Positions 55,877-64,000 of a stretch of 64,000 bases of DNA are shown here, piece after piece (the first letter of the stretch is position 1; the number at the start of each line of letters is the position of its first letter). The stretch comes from Aquisphaera insulae (lineage in GTDB: Bacteria > Planctomycetota > Planctomycetia > Isosphaerales > Isosphaeraceae): NCBI RefSeq assembly GCF_011064615.1, contig NZ_JAALJH010000013.1, positions 79,999 to 143,998 on the forward strand. Direction: 5' to 3'. The position numbers were made by a program, and so were the translations under genes. The notes beneath the pieces were generated by a model. The model did no database searches, was not told the DNA's origin, and saw nothing but the letters and a program-made list of their open reading frames with translations.

Positions 55877-57169
55877 TCACCCGTCCCCCGTGCTGGTGGG
55901 GACGGGTTGGAGGTCCATGACCATCCGTCGGATCTGGTGGTCCCGGACCTCCACGACGGTGAAACCGATCCCGTCCGCCGTGAAGGACTCGCCGACCTCC
56001 GGGAGACGCCCGAGCTCACTGAGGGCCAGCCCCGCGACGGTCTGGTAGTCCTCCCCGGTCGGGAGGTGAAGTCCCAGCCGCTCGTTGAGGGTCTCGATGA
56101 ACAGGCCCCCGTCGACCTCGTAGCGGGTGCCGCCGAGCGCGGTGATCTCGTCCGACGAGGCGGGAGCGTCGTGCTCGTCGACGATCGGCCCGACGAGCTG
56201 CTCGAGGAGGTCCTCGAGCGTGACGAGCCCGGTGACGGCCCCGTATTCGTCCAGCACGATGGCCATCTGGGTGCGGTGGCCCCTCAGGTCGCCGATGAGC
56301 TCGAACGCGTTCCGGGTCTCGGGGACGAAGAACGGGGGACGAACCAGATCGCGGGGGACCACCGTGTCGTGCTTCTCGTTCTCGATCATCCTCTCCCACA
56401 GGTCCTTGCCGATGAGGATGCCGATGATGTCGTCCCGATTGGCGCCGTAGAGCGGGATGCGGCTCCGGCCGCTCTTGCGGAACGTCTCCGACGCGACCTG
56501 GGCGGAGACCGTCGCCGGCAGGCTGACGATGGCGGAGGCGGGGATCATGACCTCCGAGACGTCCGCCCGGGTGAGCTTGACGGCATGCTGGAGCAGCGTC
56601 CGCGTCGACTCCGGCAGGTCGGCGTCCATGTCGTCGGGACTCTCGCCGTCCTCCGCATGGATCTCCACCTCCACGCTGGCCGGGCGGGGGCCCGAGTCGG
56701 GATTCCCGACCCAGTCCTCGGCGAACTCCTCGATCACGCTCTCGGCGTGATTGAGCGGCCAGGCGATGGTGCGGATCAGCCGGGCGAGGGGCCAGGCGGC
56801 GAAGATCAGGGGCTCCGCGAAGACCCTGCCGACCACGGCCGCCAGCGAGTAGGCCAGGCCGCCAAGGACCACGAAGACGGCCAGCAGGGCCGCGCCCGCG
56901 TGGATCGGTGACCGGTCCACGGCCAGGACCAGGAGCCCGGCCGCGAGCAGGCCGGCCGCGACCGAGATCAGCTCGCTGGCCCGCGCCGTCCGCTCGTCGA
57001 GGTGGGCGACGGCGTCGGCGCGCTCCGGCTGATTCCGGTCGTCGCAGTATTCCTCCAGCCGGCTCCGCGAATAGGAGTGGAGGGCCTTCGACAGGGCCAC
57101 GGCGGCCACGTACAGGAGCATCGCCGGGATCGTGAGCAGCGCGAGCGCCAGAGGGTGGAGGGAGGTCAC
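55877..57169 (-). CDS. CNNM/CorC-like membrane protein with CBS domains
   Basis: This is a 430-residue protein. Hydrophobic spans at about 7-26, 66-84 and 90-112 form the DUF21-like membrane part. Two CBS domains (about 200-320; SEVMIPASAIVSLPATV, GHRTQMAIVLDEYGAVTGLVTLEDLLEQLVG) and a CorC/HlyC domain (about 340-430, with GGLFIETLNERLGLHLP) follow. The family is linked to Mg2+ or Co2+ export. Its GTG start overlaps the ybeY stop by 4 bases (GTGA). It is the last gene of the phoH-pgpH-ybeY-corC operon, an order found in many bacteria. Confidence 0.9.
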   Translation of the reverse strand: MTSLHPLALALLTIPAMLLYVAAVALSKALHSYSRSRLEEYCDDRNQPERADAVAHLDERTARASELISVAAGLLAAGLLVLAVDRSPIHAGAALLAVFVVLGGLAYSLAAVVGRVFAEPLIFAAWPLARLIRTIAWPLNHAESVIEEFAEDWVGNPDSGPRPASVEVEIHAEDGESPDDMDADLPESTRTLLQHAVKLTRADVSEVMIPASAIVSLPATVSAQVASETFRKSGRSRIPLYGANRDDIIGILIGKDLWERMIENEKHDTVVPRDLVRPPFFVPETRNAFELIGDLRGHRTQMAIVLDEYGAVTGLVTLEDLLEQLVGPIVDEHDAPASSDEITALGGTRYEVDGGLFIETLNERLGLHLPTGEDYQTVAGLALSELGRLPEVGESFTADGIGFTVVEVRDHQIRRMVMDLQPVPTSTGDG

Positions 57170-57678
57170 GACGCGAGTCCCCGTCGAGAGCCCGCGAGGC
57201 CGTGCCGCTCCAGGATGTCCCGCTGGCGTTCGCGCATCGCGGCCGCGGGCCCGTCGCTCGTGTCGTCGTAGCCGCAGAGATGGAGGAGGCCGTGGACGAC
57301 GTAGAGTTCCAGCTCGGAGTCCGGATCCTCGGAAAGCTCGGCGGCCGTCGACCGGGCCATCTCCGCCGAGATCACCAACTCGCCGACGAGCCCGGGATCG
57401 GCCGGCTCGGAGAGGACGAAGCTGATCACGTCCGTCGGCCAGTCGTGGTCCAGGTGCTGGCGATTGATCCGGTGGATCGTGGCGTCGTCGACGAGCGCGA
57501 TCGAGATCGACGCCTCGGAGACGCCCTCGCCGCGGAGGACGGCGCGGGCCAGCTCGGCAAGTCGCCCGGCGTCCACGCCGAGGAATCGCTGGGTGTTTGA
57601 TATATCGACATCGATGGATTCCGTTCGCGCGATGCGGCGGGCCGGATCGGGGGAGGATCTCGCTGGGGGGCTGGGCAT
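57166..57678 (-). CDS. ybeY: endoribonuclease YbeY (rRNA maturation factor)
   Basis: This is a 170-residue YbeY, a metal-dependent endoribonuclease for rRNA maturation and ribosome quality control. The metal motif reads HGLLHLCGYDD (H129, H133, D139). The usual form is H-x3-H-x5-H, so the third histidine is an aspartate here. The fold-defining DVISFVLSE and GELVISAEMA are present. The stop overlaps the start of the corC-like gene by 4 bases, and pgpH ends 13 bases upstream. The extra N-terminal 20 residues may be a misplaced start. Confidence 0.9.
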   Translation of the reverse strand: MPSPPARSSPDPARRIARTESIDVDISNTQRFLGVDAGRLAELARAVLRGEGVSEASISIALVDDATIHRINRQHLDHDWPTDVISFVLSEPADPGLVGELVISAEMARSTAAELSEDPDSELELYVVHGLLHLCGYDDTSDGPAAAMRERQRDILERHGLAGSRRGLAS

Positions 57679-57691
57679 GGGGGCTGTGCGC

Positions 57692-59926
57692 TCACGCGGT
57701 GCGTTGTTCGGGGTACTTGACTCGACCGTGATAGATGGCGATCAAGGACTTGATCAGGCTGTCCCGGACCTCCGCGATCTGGCGGAGGGTCAGGCTGCAC
57801 TCGTCGAGCTGGCCGTCCCGGAGCCGCTTGTCGATGATGTCGCTGACCAGCCCCTCGAGACGCGACGGGGTCGGCTCCGAGAGGGAGCGGCTGGCGCTCT
57901 CCACCGCGTCCGCCATCATCAGGATGGCGGCCTCGCGCGACTGGGGCTTCGGCCCCGGATAGCGGAAGGCGCTCTCGTGGACGGTGGATCCGTCCGAATC
58001 CGCGCATCGCCGATTGGCCTCGTGGAAGAAGTACTCCACGAGCGTCGTCCCGTGGTGCTGCTGGATCAGGTCGATGATCGGTTCCGGCAGGTGGTGCTGG
58101 CGGCCGAGGTCCACCCCGTCCTTGACGTGGCCGACGATGATCAGGGTGCTCATCGCGGGGGCGAGGTTGGCGTGGCGGCTCGTGGTTCCGACCTGATTCT
58201 CGATGAAGTAGTGGGGCTTGAGCATCTTGCCGATGTCGTGGAAGTAGGCGCCGATCCGGACGAGGAGGGCGTTGGCGCCGATCCGCTCCGCGGCGGCCTC
58301 GGCGATGGCCCCCACCGTGATCGAGTGGTTGTGCGTCCCGGGCGCGCGGCGGACCAGTTCCTGGAGGAGCGGGTGGGTGATGTCCCCGAGCTCCAGCAGG
58401 CTGATCCCGGTGACGATCCCGAACGCGCTCTCGAGGAACGGCAGGCTGCCGCCCAGGAAGAAGCCGGACATGAGTCCCCAGCCCGCGCGCCAGAGGCCGT
58501 CACTGCGGACCAGTTCCAACGGCTGGTGCTCCCACAGCCCGGTCGCCCAGGTCATGATCAGGTAGCCGAGCGCCGCGGTCGCCCCAACCTTGATCAGCTT
58601 CGTCCGGGTGCGGACCTCGTTGAGGGCGAGGACGCCGGCGGCGGTCCCCCCCATCACGACGAGGAAGAGGCCGATCCCGCCCCCGAGGGTCAGGCAGGTG
58701 AGGATCGAGAGGCCGAAGGTCGCCATGAGCGCGAAGTTCGGATCGTAGGCGATCGCCAGCATCATGGCCCCGATCGCCACCGGGACGAGCTCCGCGTTCC
58801 AGGTCTGGTTCGCCAGCATCCGGACGACCGCCATGGACAGGACGACCAGGCCGCAGACCGTGGCGACGTGCCGCAGGCTGCCGCCGATCCGCGGCTCGTG
58901 GCGATAGATGTAGTAGCCCGTCAGCAGGAAGAGGGCCACCACCAGCGCGAGGATCCCGAGAGCCCGCTGGAACTTGAATCCCAGCCCCAGCGACTTCAGC
59001 GAGGTCTCGTGCTCCATCCGGAGCAGGATGAGCTGCTCCTCGCCGATGTACTGGCCCTGTTCCACCAGGACCTGGCCGAGCTTGTAGGTGTCGAACTTCT
59101 CCTCGACGGCCTCGCGGGCGGCCTCCCGCAGCCGCGCCGTCACCTCCGGCTCGAGCGTGAGGGTGGGGCGACCGCCGATCCGGTCGGCGACGAGCTGGAA
59201 GAGGGCCTCGCCGAGCCTCGGCGACGTGAAGGCCGAGACGAAGTCCTTGTGCACGGTCCCGTCCGGCTTGACGATCCGCTCCGGCACCACCCGCTCTCGG
59301 GGCACGAGGATCTCGCTCGATCGGGGCGCGTCGACGTTGTGGATCGCCAGGGTGGCGCTCGCCTCCTCGTTGCGGGGCAGGGCCTCGGGGCCGAGGACGC
59401 CGTTCTCGATCAGGGGCACGAACGCCTTGACGAGCTGGGCGTGGAGGTTGTCCCTCCGCTGGGGCGTGTCGGTCGCGGCCTTGATGTCGAGATAGGCCTC
59501 GGGGCGGAGCTTCCAGGAAGAGCGGACGACCTCCGGCAGGTCCTCGATCCGGGCCGACTTGGCGATCGTCACCGTCAGGTCGTCGAGCCGGTCGGCGAGG
59601 TCCTTGAGCGGGGCCGGGTCGTTCACCATCGAGGGGGGGACCCGGTCGGCGGCGGCCTGGCGATCGTTGCTCGTCTTGGTCTGGTTGCGGATCTTGAATT
59701 CCTTGACCTTCACCCGGATCTCGCGATCGGGACGCTGGCCGATCCGGTAGGTGAAGGGGGGGCCGAAGCCGTGGACGATCGCCGCGGTGGCGAGCACGCT
59801 CGACGCGACGATGGAAAGGCCGATCAGGGTGGCCCGCTGGCGGGCCAGCCGGCCCTCTTTCTGCGTGAGGGGGAGGGAACGGAGCTGGGCTCGGGGGAGC
59901 CTCGTCCGACGTTTACCAATGCTCAT
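57692..59926 (-). CDS. PgpH-like HD-domain membrane protein (cyclic-di-AMP phosphodiesterase family)
   Basis: This is a 744-residue 7TM-HD protein, related to PgpH. It has an N-terminal span (about 33-53), an extracellular 7TM-HDED-type domain (about 60-320), seven spans (about 330-520) and a cytoplasmic HD domain with HNHSITVGAIAEAA, YFHDIGK and HHLPEPIIDLIQQHHG. In characterised members this HD domain hydrolyses c-di-AMP. The ATG at 59926 is used. It stands between phoH and ybeY, as in many bacteria. Confidence 0.9.
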   Translation of the reverse strand: MSIGKRRTRLPRAQLRSLPLTQKEGRLARQRATLIGLSIVASSVLATAAIVHGFGPPFTYRIGQRPDREIRVKVKEFKIRNQTKTSNDRQAAADRVPPSMVNDPAPLKDLADRLDDLTVTIAKSARIEDLPEVVRSSWKLRPEAYLDIKAATDTPQRRDNLHAQLVKAFVPLIENGVLGPEALPRNEEASATLAIHNVDAPRSSEILVPRERVVPERIVKPDGTVHKDFVSAFTSPRLGEALFQLVADRIGGRPTLTLEPEVTARLREAAREAVEEKFDTYKLGQVLVEQGQYIGEEQLILLRMEHETSLKSLGLGFKFQRALGILALVVALFLLTGYYIYRHEPRIGGSLRHVATVCGLVVLSMAVVRMLANQTWNAELVPVAIGAMMLAIAYDPNFALMATFGLSILTCLTLGGGIGLFLVVMGGTAAGVLALNEVRTRTKLIKVGATAALGYLIMTWATGLWEHQPLELVRSDGLWRAGWGLMSGFFLGGSLPFLESAFGIVTGISLLELGDITHPLLQELVRRAPGTHNHSITVGAIAEAAAERIGANALLVRIGAYFHDIGKMLKPHYFIENQVGTTSRHANLAPAMSTLIIVGHVKDGVDLGRQHHLPEPIIDLIQQHHGTTLVEYFFHEANRRCADSDGSTVHESAFRYPGPKPQSREAAILMMADAVESASRSLSEPTPSRLEGLVSDIIDKRLRDGQLDECSLTLRQIAEVRDSLIKSLIAIYHGRVKYPEQRTA

Positions 59927-60090
59927 GGAAGCATCTCGACTCGGCGTGGATGGCACCACTCGGCGCTCCACACAGGGGTGGTCCCGGGCGACGCGGCCCG
60001 GGATTCGCGGGCTTCGATCCCCCCTCGCACGGCCCGGGTTGCCCCATCAGGCCTCCCTCCGCGCGGGCGGGATCCGACGGCCGCGCCGCC

Positions 60091-61104
60091 TCACCCCGAG
60101 GCGGCGATGCCGGGGCCCTTCGCGGCGGGCACCGAGGCCGGACCGGCCGGCGGCGCCTCCGCGACTTTCCCCGGCTCCTCGTCTTCGTACGCGTTCACGA
60201 TGGCTTGCACCAGGGGATGCCGGACGATGTCCGAGCGGTCCAGGACGACCGCGGCAACCCCTTCGACCTTGGCGAGGCGATCGATGGCATCGGCCAGTCC
60301 ACTCGGGGTCGCCGCGGGGAGGTCGACCTGGGTGGTATCGCCGGTGACCACGATCCGTGCGTTCTGGCCCATGCGGGTCAGGAACATCTTCATCTGAGGG
60401 ACGGTGGCATTCTGACCCTCGTCGAGAATGATCATCGCATCGTTCAAGGTCCTCCCCCTCATGTACGCCAACGGCGCGATCTCGATCAGGTCGTTGCTCA
60501 TGTAGCGCCGGATCTGATCGTAGTCCATCAGGTCATGAAGGGCGTCGAGCAAGGGGCGAAGGTAAGGGTTGATCTTGGCTTCCAGGTCGCCGGGCAGGAA
60601 CCCGAGATGCTCGCCGGCCTCGACCGCCGGCCGCACCAGGACGATCTTCTTGATCCGCCCCTTCCGGAGCGCCGTCACGGCCATCGCCACGGCCAGGTAA
60701 GTCTTGCCGGTCCCCGCCGGCCCCGCGCAGAGCACGAGCGGATGATCGACGAGCGCCTTGAGGTATCGCGCCTGCCCCTCGGTCCGGGGTCGAACCACGC
60801 GGGATCCTTCGCGGATCTCGAAGGCCTCGCCGGCATCCTCACCCCCACGCGTGACCTTCTCGATCAGCTCCTCGACGTCCTTCGAGTGGATCGGCCGTCG
60901 CCCGCGATGGATGGCGCGCAACCCCTCGAAGACCTGGCGCGCATGCTCGACCCGGTCCGCCTCCCCTTCGAGACGAACCTCTCCGTGCCGGGCGATCGCC
61001 TTCACACCCAGGGAATCGCGGATTTGACGGAGATGCTGATCGCGGCTTCCAAAGACCGCCAGCTCCTCCGCATGCCCATCCAGGGTGATCGTAACTTCTG
61101 GCAT
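60091..61104 (-). CDS. phoH: PhoH-family ATPase
   Basis: This is a 337-residue PhoH-family protein. Walker A is GPAGTGKT (128-135), the Walker B aspartate is at about D228 (IILDEGQN), and QVDLPAATPSG is the sensor-like region. The N-terminal 100 residues contain a KH-like segment. The C-terminal 25 residues are Ala/Pro-rich. PhoH is an ATPase linked to RNA metabolism, and its gene is next to pgpH and ybeY, which agrees. The first gene of the operon; I could not identify a convincing promoter in the AT-richer DNA upstream. Confidence 0.93.
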   Translation of the reverse strand: MPEVTITLDGHAEELAVFGSRDQHLRQIRDSLGVKAIARHGEVRLEGEADRVEHARQVFEGLRAIHRGRRPIHSKDVEELIEKVTRGGEDAGEAFEIREGSRVVRPRTEGQARYLKALVDHPLVLCAGPAGTGKTYLAVAMAVTALRKGRIKKIVLVRPAVEAGEHLGFLPGDLEAKINPYLRPLLDALHDLMDYDQIRRYMSNDLIEIAPLAYMRGRTLNDAMIILDEGQNATVPQMKMFLTRMGQNARIVVTGDTTQVDLPAATPSGLADAIDRLAKVEGVAAVVLDRSDIVRHPLVQAIVNAYEDEEPGKVAEAPPAGPASVPAAKGPGIAASG

Positions 61105-61267
61105 GCCTCGTCCCGAGACCGGTCAACCCGAGATACCTGACGCACAAGAGGAGTGCGACGAGGCATCGTGCCTGATCTTTGGCAACCGGAGACGTCAATC
61201 TTATGATCCTGCCGCAAAGGAATAAAGGACAGATCGCGAAAAACCACGGGCCATCGTCCGAGTCGCC

Positions 61268-61643
61268 CCGAGATTGTGTCCGTTCGTCACCTGCTGACCC
61301 TCGGTCGTCTTCTACAAGTCTTTTTGGGAAATCGACTTAAGCACTAAGTGTCGATCATCAAGCATGGAACAGTTGAGTGCCCCAGGCGGGGCCTCACGAG
61401 ATCACCGTGGCGTGGAAGGGTCACATCACGAGGCCGGCCCGGCCCGCCCGGTCCGAGGAATCGGGAAACAACCCCACCGCGTGGATCTCACTCACCGTGG
61501 ATCGGTTCCGTTGCCAGCACTCCGGGAGGCTTATCGCGACTCCGTTTCACGACGAGCAGGTTCGATGTCCTGGACGACTGCCTGATACTCGCGCCTCCCG
61601 TCCACCCGCGCCACGCCGTCCCGAAATTGGGTCCGTTCGTCAC
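61268..61643. repeat. imperfect 23-base direct repeat flanking about 330 bases
   Basis: CCGAGATTGTGTCCGTTCGTCAC at 61268-61290 and CCGAAATTGGGTCCGTTCGTCAC at 61621-61643 match at 21 of 23 positions. The segment between has no recognised gene. It could be the scar of a duplication or a non-autonomous element. Confidence 0.6.
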
Positions 61644-61740
61644 TCCATGATTCCCGTTAGTTTGACGTAAGACTATTGAAGTAATAGGTTTGAATCGCGA
61701 AGCTCGAATGGCTTTGATCCGCTCTTTGCCGTCATTCCCG

Positions 61741-61767
61741 CCGGCCCGCGTCCTTCGCGCGGGCCGG
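61741..61767. repeat. 10-base perfect inverted repeat (hairpin)
   Basis: CCGGCCCGCG (61741-61750) pairs with CGCGGGCCGG (61758-61767) over a 7-base spacer, preceded by TCATTCCCG. It is a single GC-rich hairpin, possibly a degenerate palindromic repeat. Confidence 0.55.
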
Positions 61768-62106
61768 CGCCGGTGCGTTCCTCGACTGCCACCGAATTGC
61801 CAAAGACTCTCGGAAGGGTTCCCGCGCGCACGGCGCGCAAGGATCCCTCCCTACTCAATACAGTCCCGGAGAGCCCAATCCGAGTTTCACCAAAATGGAG
61901 AAAATCGGCGGGCGCGCCCTTACAATCGCGCGGTGGCCGTCGGTACACCCGGTCGGACGGGCTCCTCCTCGATGCGCCCCCTCTTCTCCTCGATCCATGG
62001 CCTCCTCGACCCCTCCATCGGCGCGGCGATCGTCATGCGAGAGCCTCGGGGGTTGCTCTCCAGCCAGGGGGACCATGACGGCCGAGGATCCGCAGTAGGC
62101 AGACAC

Positions 62107-62415
62107 TCAAGGAGAGCGCACGGCATTGCGGATCGGGAAGAGGGTCAGCCAGCGCCGCATGACCTCCTCGGCCGACCACGCCGAAGCGCGCGGGGAGTCG
62201 AGCCTCAGCAGCAGGTGGAGATGGTTGTCCAGCACCGCGAAGCCGCCGCAATCGACGGCGAAGAGCCCGACGAGCTCGCGGAGGCGGTCGACGATCCACG
62301 CCTTGCGATGCCCGCCGCCCTCGCCGCAGAGGCGGGCGCGTCGGACGCACCGCGAGATGCAGTGATACCAGGGGGTGACCGACTCATCGACGAGCCGGGA
62401 GCGCGGCGTGGCCAT
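62107..62415 (-). pseudogene. truncated REP-associated (Y1/HUH) transposase
   Basis: This is a 102-residue reading frame whose N-terminus matches the planctomycete type of Y1 transposase: TPWYHCISRCVRRARLCGEG, then AVLDNHLHLLLRL with the HUH histidines H65 and H67. An ATG at 62415 with GGGAGG upstream gives a normal start. The frame stops after 102 residues, before the region that would carry the catalytic tyrosine, and full-length relatives are two to three times longer. It is therefore a remnant. REP doublets elsewhere in the window (3592, 25033) are the type of sequence such enzymes act on. Confidence 0.75.
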
Positions 62416-62738
62416 CGGCGGGACCTCCCATGACTGGAGTCTAGACCGATGGTCATCTTGTGTCCACTATGTTGTGCGAAAACGAGCGGCCGAAGACCGC
62501 TCAGTCAGCGTTTAGAGACCGACGACCTCTCTTGTTTTCCCAGTCTGCCCATTTTGGGTGCGTGGCCATTGATCCCAATCGATCCCAATCGATCCCAATC
62601 GATCCCAATCGATCCCAATCGATCCCATCGATCCCGTTATCGATCCCCGTGGCCATCGATCCCGGCCATCGATCCCGGGTCGAAGAGGACGAGGATGGGC
62701 ACTTACGATGCGAACTTGAATCGGATTGGAGACTAACC
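62416..62738. other. gene-free spacer containing the repeat array
   Basis: The 323 bases between the transposase remnant (minus strand, start at 62415) and the next gene hold the ATCGATCCC repeats at 62571-62690 and nothing else that I can name. The frame of the next gene is open upstream through the repeats, but the repeat-encoded residues (IDPNRSQS...) look spurious. Confidence 0.55.
62571..62690. repeat. tandem GATCCCAATC array and degenerate ATCGATCCC units
   Basis: Five exact copies of the 10-base unit GATCCCAATC stand at 62571-62620. They run into further ATCGATCCC cores with irregular spacers up to about 62690. Each junction contains the palindrome ATCGAT. The array lies 50-170 bases upstream of a low-GC gene. 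Confidence 0.85.
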
Positions 62739-63245
62739 ATGATTTGTATTCGTGCAACAAAATATGACCCTAGTAAGCGAGACAATCAAGGGCTCTACAC
62801 CTTCAATGAATTCACTTCGGCATCCGATGTCGGGAAAAAGATCGGTGACATCAATGTATCTGTTGAAATATATTTATTTTCAGATGATGCATATGTTTTA
62901 TGTGTTAGAAGGCTTTTAGAAGCATCTCGTGTAAGTTCACTGCGGATCTTGCAGTTGGAGGACAAAAGGGGGACCACATTGCTCGACTCTGAGATCGAGA
63001 AACTTCGGCCTGCATCTCTCGGCCCGGTTTACGAAGGTATGGTGGTGAGCGGGACAAATCTTGACAAGGTCGTGCGGATGACCTTGAGAGAACTTATTTG
63101 GTGCAAATTGATCGGAGACAATGGAGTTTACGTAAATTTTGGTTATGACTATTACATGTATATTGGAAGCAACATCGACATGATAAGTCTTGGCGAGCCG
63201 CCGCAAGGCATGTTCTACGAAGAGATGGAATCTCCTTACGCATAG
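62739..63245 (+). CDS. low-GC gene, possible immunity protein
   Basis: This is a 168-residue protein starting at the ATG at 62739, with TTGGAG 7 bases upstream. Its base composition is clearly less GC-rich than the rest of the window (many AT-ended codons, such as TAT, AAA and TTT), which points to recent transfer. The N-terminus, with KYDPSKRDNQGLY and FTSASDVGKKIGD, resembles a type of small proteins thought to be immunity proteins against polymorphic toxins (KYNP...DxWTSxSDIGK pattern). I offer this as a weak resemblance only. No toxin gene is adjacent. Confidence 0.6.
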   Translation: MICIRATKYDPSKRDNQGLYTFNEFTSASDVGKKIGDINVSVEIYLFSDDAYVLCVRRLLEASRVSSLRILQLEDKRGTTLLDSEIEKLRPASLGPVYEGMVVSGTNLDKVVRMTLRELIWCKLIGDNGVYVNFGYDYYMYIGSNIDMISLGEPPQGMFYEEMESPYA

Positions 63246-63448
63246 ACCGGGATTTGCCCTCAAGGTATGCAAGGCAACGCCCAGCACGAGGTGCATACCA
63301 GGGGACATAGATACTGGTGCCAGGCGTCTGGGTGATTTAGGTGGTCATACGCCGCAACAGGACATCTCGATGTGTGCCGGCTTTCTGTGCAGCCTGGGGA
63401 ATCTCGATGTCGCGACCGTGCCCCGTCACCCCATGAGACGTCATCCTC

Positions 63449-64000
63449 ATGATCGCTTCTGACCTCACCTCGATCATCATCCCCTGCTGGAACGAGGTCG
63501 CGTACACCCGGCAATGCCTCGCCGCGGTGATCCGGCACACGACGCGGCCGTTCGAGATCGTCGTGATCGACAACGGATCGACGGACGGCACGCACCTGTA
63601 CCTGGCGGGGGTGGCAGATGGGGCCTCAATTCCGGTCACGGTCATCCGGAATGCGGCGAACCGCGGGTTCCCGGCGGCGGTCAACCAGGGGCTGGCGGCA
63701 GCGGCGCGCGGGGAGTTCCTCGTCCTGCTGAACAACGACGCGGTGGTCACCGACGGGTGGCTCGACCAGCTCGTGGCCCTGGCAAGCTCGGATCCCCGGA
63801 TCGGCCTGGTCGGGCCGATGTCGAACTATGCCTCGCCGCCGCAGCTCGTCGAGGGCGTGCCGTACGCGGATCTGGACCAAATGCACGAGTTCGCCCGGCG
63901 CTGGCGGGACGAGCACCGGGGCGAGTGGTTCACCACCGCCAAGCTGTCGGGCTTCTGCCTGCTGATGAAGCGGTCGGTCCTTGACGCGATCGGCGGACTC
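63449..64000 (+). CDS. family 2 glycosyltransferase, partial at window end
   Basis: The first 184 residues of a GT2 protein, continuing beyond the window. Marks are TSIIIPCWNEVAYTRQCL (about 7-24), VVIDNGSTDGT (38-48), RNAANRGFPAAVNQGL and the nucleotide-sugar-binding LLNNDAVV (92-99). An in-frame TGA at 63434-63436 limits the start to the ATG at 63449. The protein would transfer a sugar from a nucleotide donor in polysaccharide or glycoprotein synthesis; no signal peptide is seen. Confidence 0.9.
   Translation, partial: MIASDLTSIIIPCWNEVAYTRQCLAAVIRHTTRPFEIVVIDNGSTDGTHLYLAGVADGASIPVTVIRNAANRGFPAAVNQGLAAAARGEFLVLLNNDAVVTDGWLDQLVALASSDPRIGLVGPMSNYASPPQLVEGVPYADLDQMHEFARRWRDEHRGEWFTTAKLSGFCLLMKRSVLDAIGGL

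Larger units (their letters stand above)
61105..62106. other. gene-poor accessory stretch with repeats and hairpins
   Basis: About 1 kb without a convincing gene. It contains a direct repeat (61268-61290 and 61621-61643), a hairpin at 61741-61767 and a short GCGCGC-ACG-GCGCGC hairpin near 61826. Parts are AT-rich (for example 61190-61250 and 61660-61700). Open frames on both strands have no recognisable domain. It lies left of a truncated transposase and may be mobile-element debris. Confidence 0.5.

Noticed and set aside
57464..60397. A 977-residue plus-strand frame over the ybeY-pgpH-phoH genes
   Set aside because: It is the antisense of three well-recognised genes; no domain is visible in it.
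55877..61104. phoH-pgpH-ybeY-corC as an unusual cluster
   Set aside because: This order is widely conserved among bacteria; only the YbeY motif change is noteworthy.
61690..62433. A 247-residue plus-strand gene
   Set aside because: It is antisense of the transposase remnant on its right side and has no recognisable domain on its left side.
62571..62690. CRISPR array
   Set aside because: The repeat units are about 10 bases and contiguous, without spacers of constant length, and no cas genes are present.
62571..62738. N-terminal extension of the low-GC gene through the repeat array
   Set aside because: Residues encoded by the repeats (IDPNRSQS repeats) look like translated repeat DNA; a good ribosome binding site lies before the ATG at 62739.

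Overview
The window is high-GC bacterial DNA from what looks like a member of the Planctomycetota, most likely the Isosphaeraceae. The evidence is indirect but consistent: two exported proteins carry planctomycete-style N-terminal tags (ELLEDRQLLS and LEPRHMPAG), there is an ECF sigma factor fused to a membrane segment and a large carboxypeptidase-regulatory-like ectodomain, two Uma2-family nucleases, and several small proteins of a type usual in that group. The genus is not determined. Nearly all of the window is ordinary chromosome; only the last 2-3 kb (from about 61.1 kb) looks like accessory DNA.

Layout. 0-10.6 kb: a partial membrane protein, recJ, a secreted EF-hand protein, a REP doublet, recQ (minus), a Uma2 nuclease, a zinc-ribbon protein, a tRNA-Ile(GAT) gene with a recognisable promoter and a strong bidirectional terminator, a conserved acidic protein, a stand-alone response regulator and a small membrane protein. 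10.6-21.4 kb: a respiratory complex I cluster with a single-chain NuoB-C-D fusion, NuoI, then two unrelated genes (a secreted Calx-beta protein and a 90-residue protein), then nuoA, H, J, K, N. No nuoE, F, G, L or M is present. NuoN has a C-terminal tail with five GGGPPP repeats. 21.5-28.5 kb: a helical protein, the ECF sigma fusion, a second REP doublet, a Uma2 nuclease, a Tat-exported Gfo/Idh/MocA oxidoreductase, and a cupin-SDR pair.

28.5-37.3 kb (minus strand): a secreted GH38 glycosidase next to a secreted protein of unknown function, then an operon read as aldolase-like protein, E2 acyltransferase, E1 alpha and E1 beta of a 2-oxo acid dehydrogenase. Two of these four proteins have altered catalytic residues. 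37.5-42.3 kb (plus): a LarA-like protein with a degenerate active site translationally coupled to YgfZ, followed by a GH57/DUF3536 glycosidase. 42.4-45.1 kb: a small protein, a UDP-galactopyranose-mutase-like flavoprotein and a STAS protein. 45.3-54.3 kb: an RND efflux system (adaptor, two tandem TolC paralogues on the opposite strand, and the pump), with a dockerin-like exported protein between. 54.3-61.1 kb: an alpha/beta hydrolase, Dps, and the conserved minus-strand operon phoH-pgpH-ybeY-corC.

61.1-64.0 kb: about 1 kb without a convincing gene but with repeats and hairpins, a truncated REP-associated (Y1/HUH) transposase, an array of ATCGATCCC-type repeats, a lower-GC gene that resembles an immunity protein, and the start of a family 2 glycosyltransferase that runs off the end. 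The REP doublets and the transposase remnant may belong to one REP/RAYT system. I did not find a complete, clearly new multi-gene system. The most unusual items are the NuoBCD fusion in a split complex I cluster, the repeat-tailed NuoN, the catalytically altered dehydrogenase/aldolase operon, and the REPIN-like doublets.
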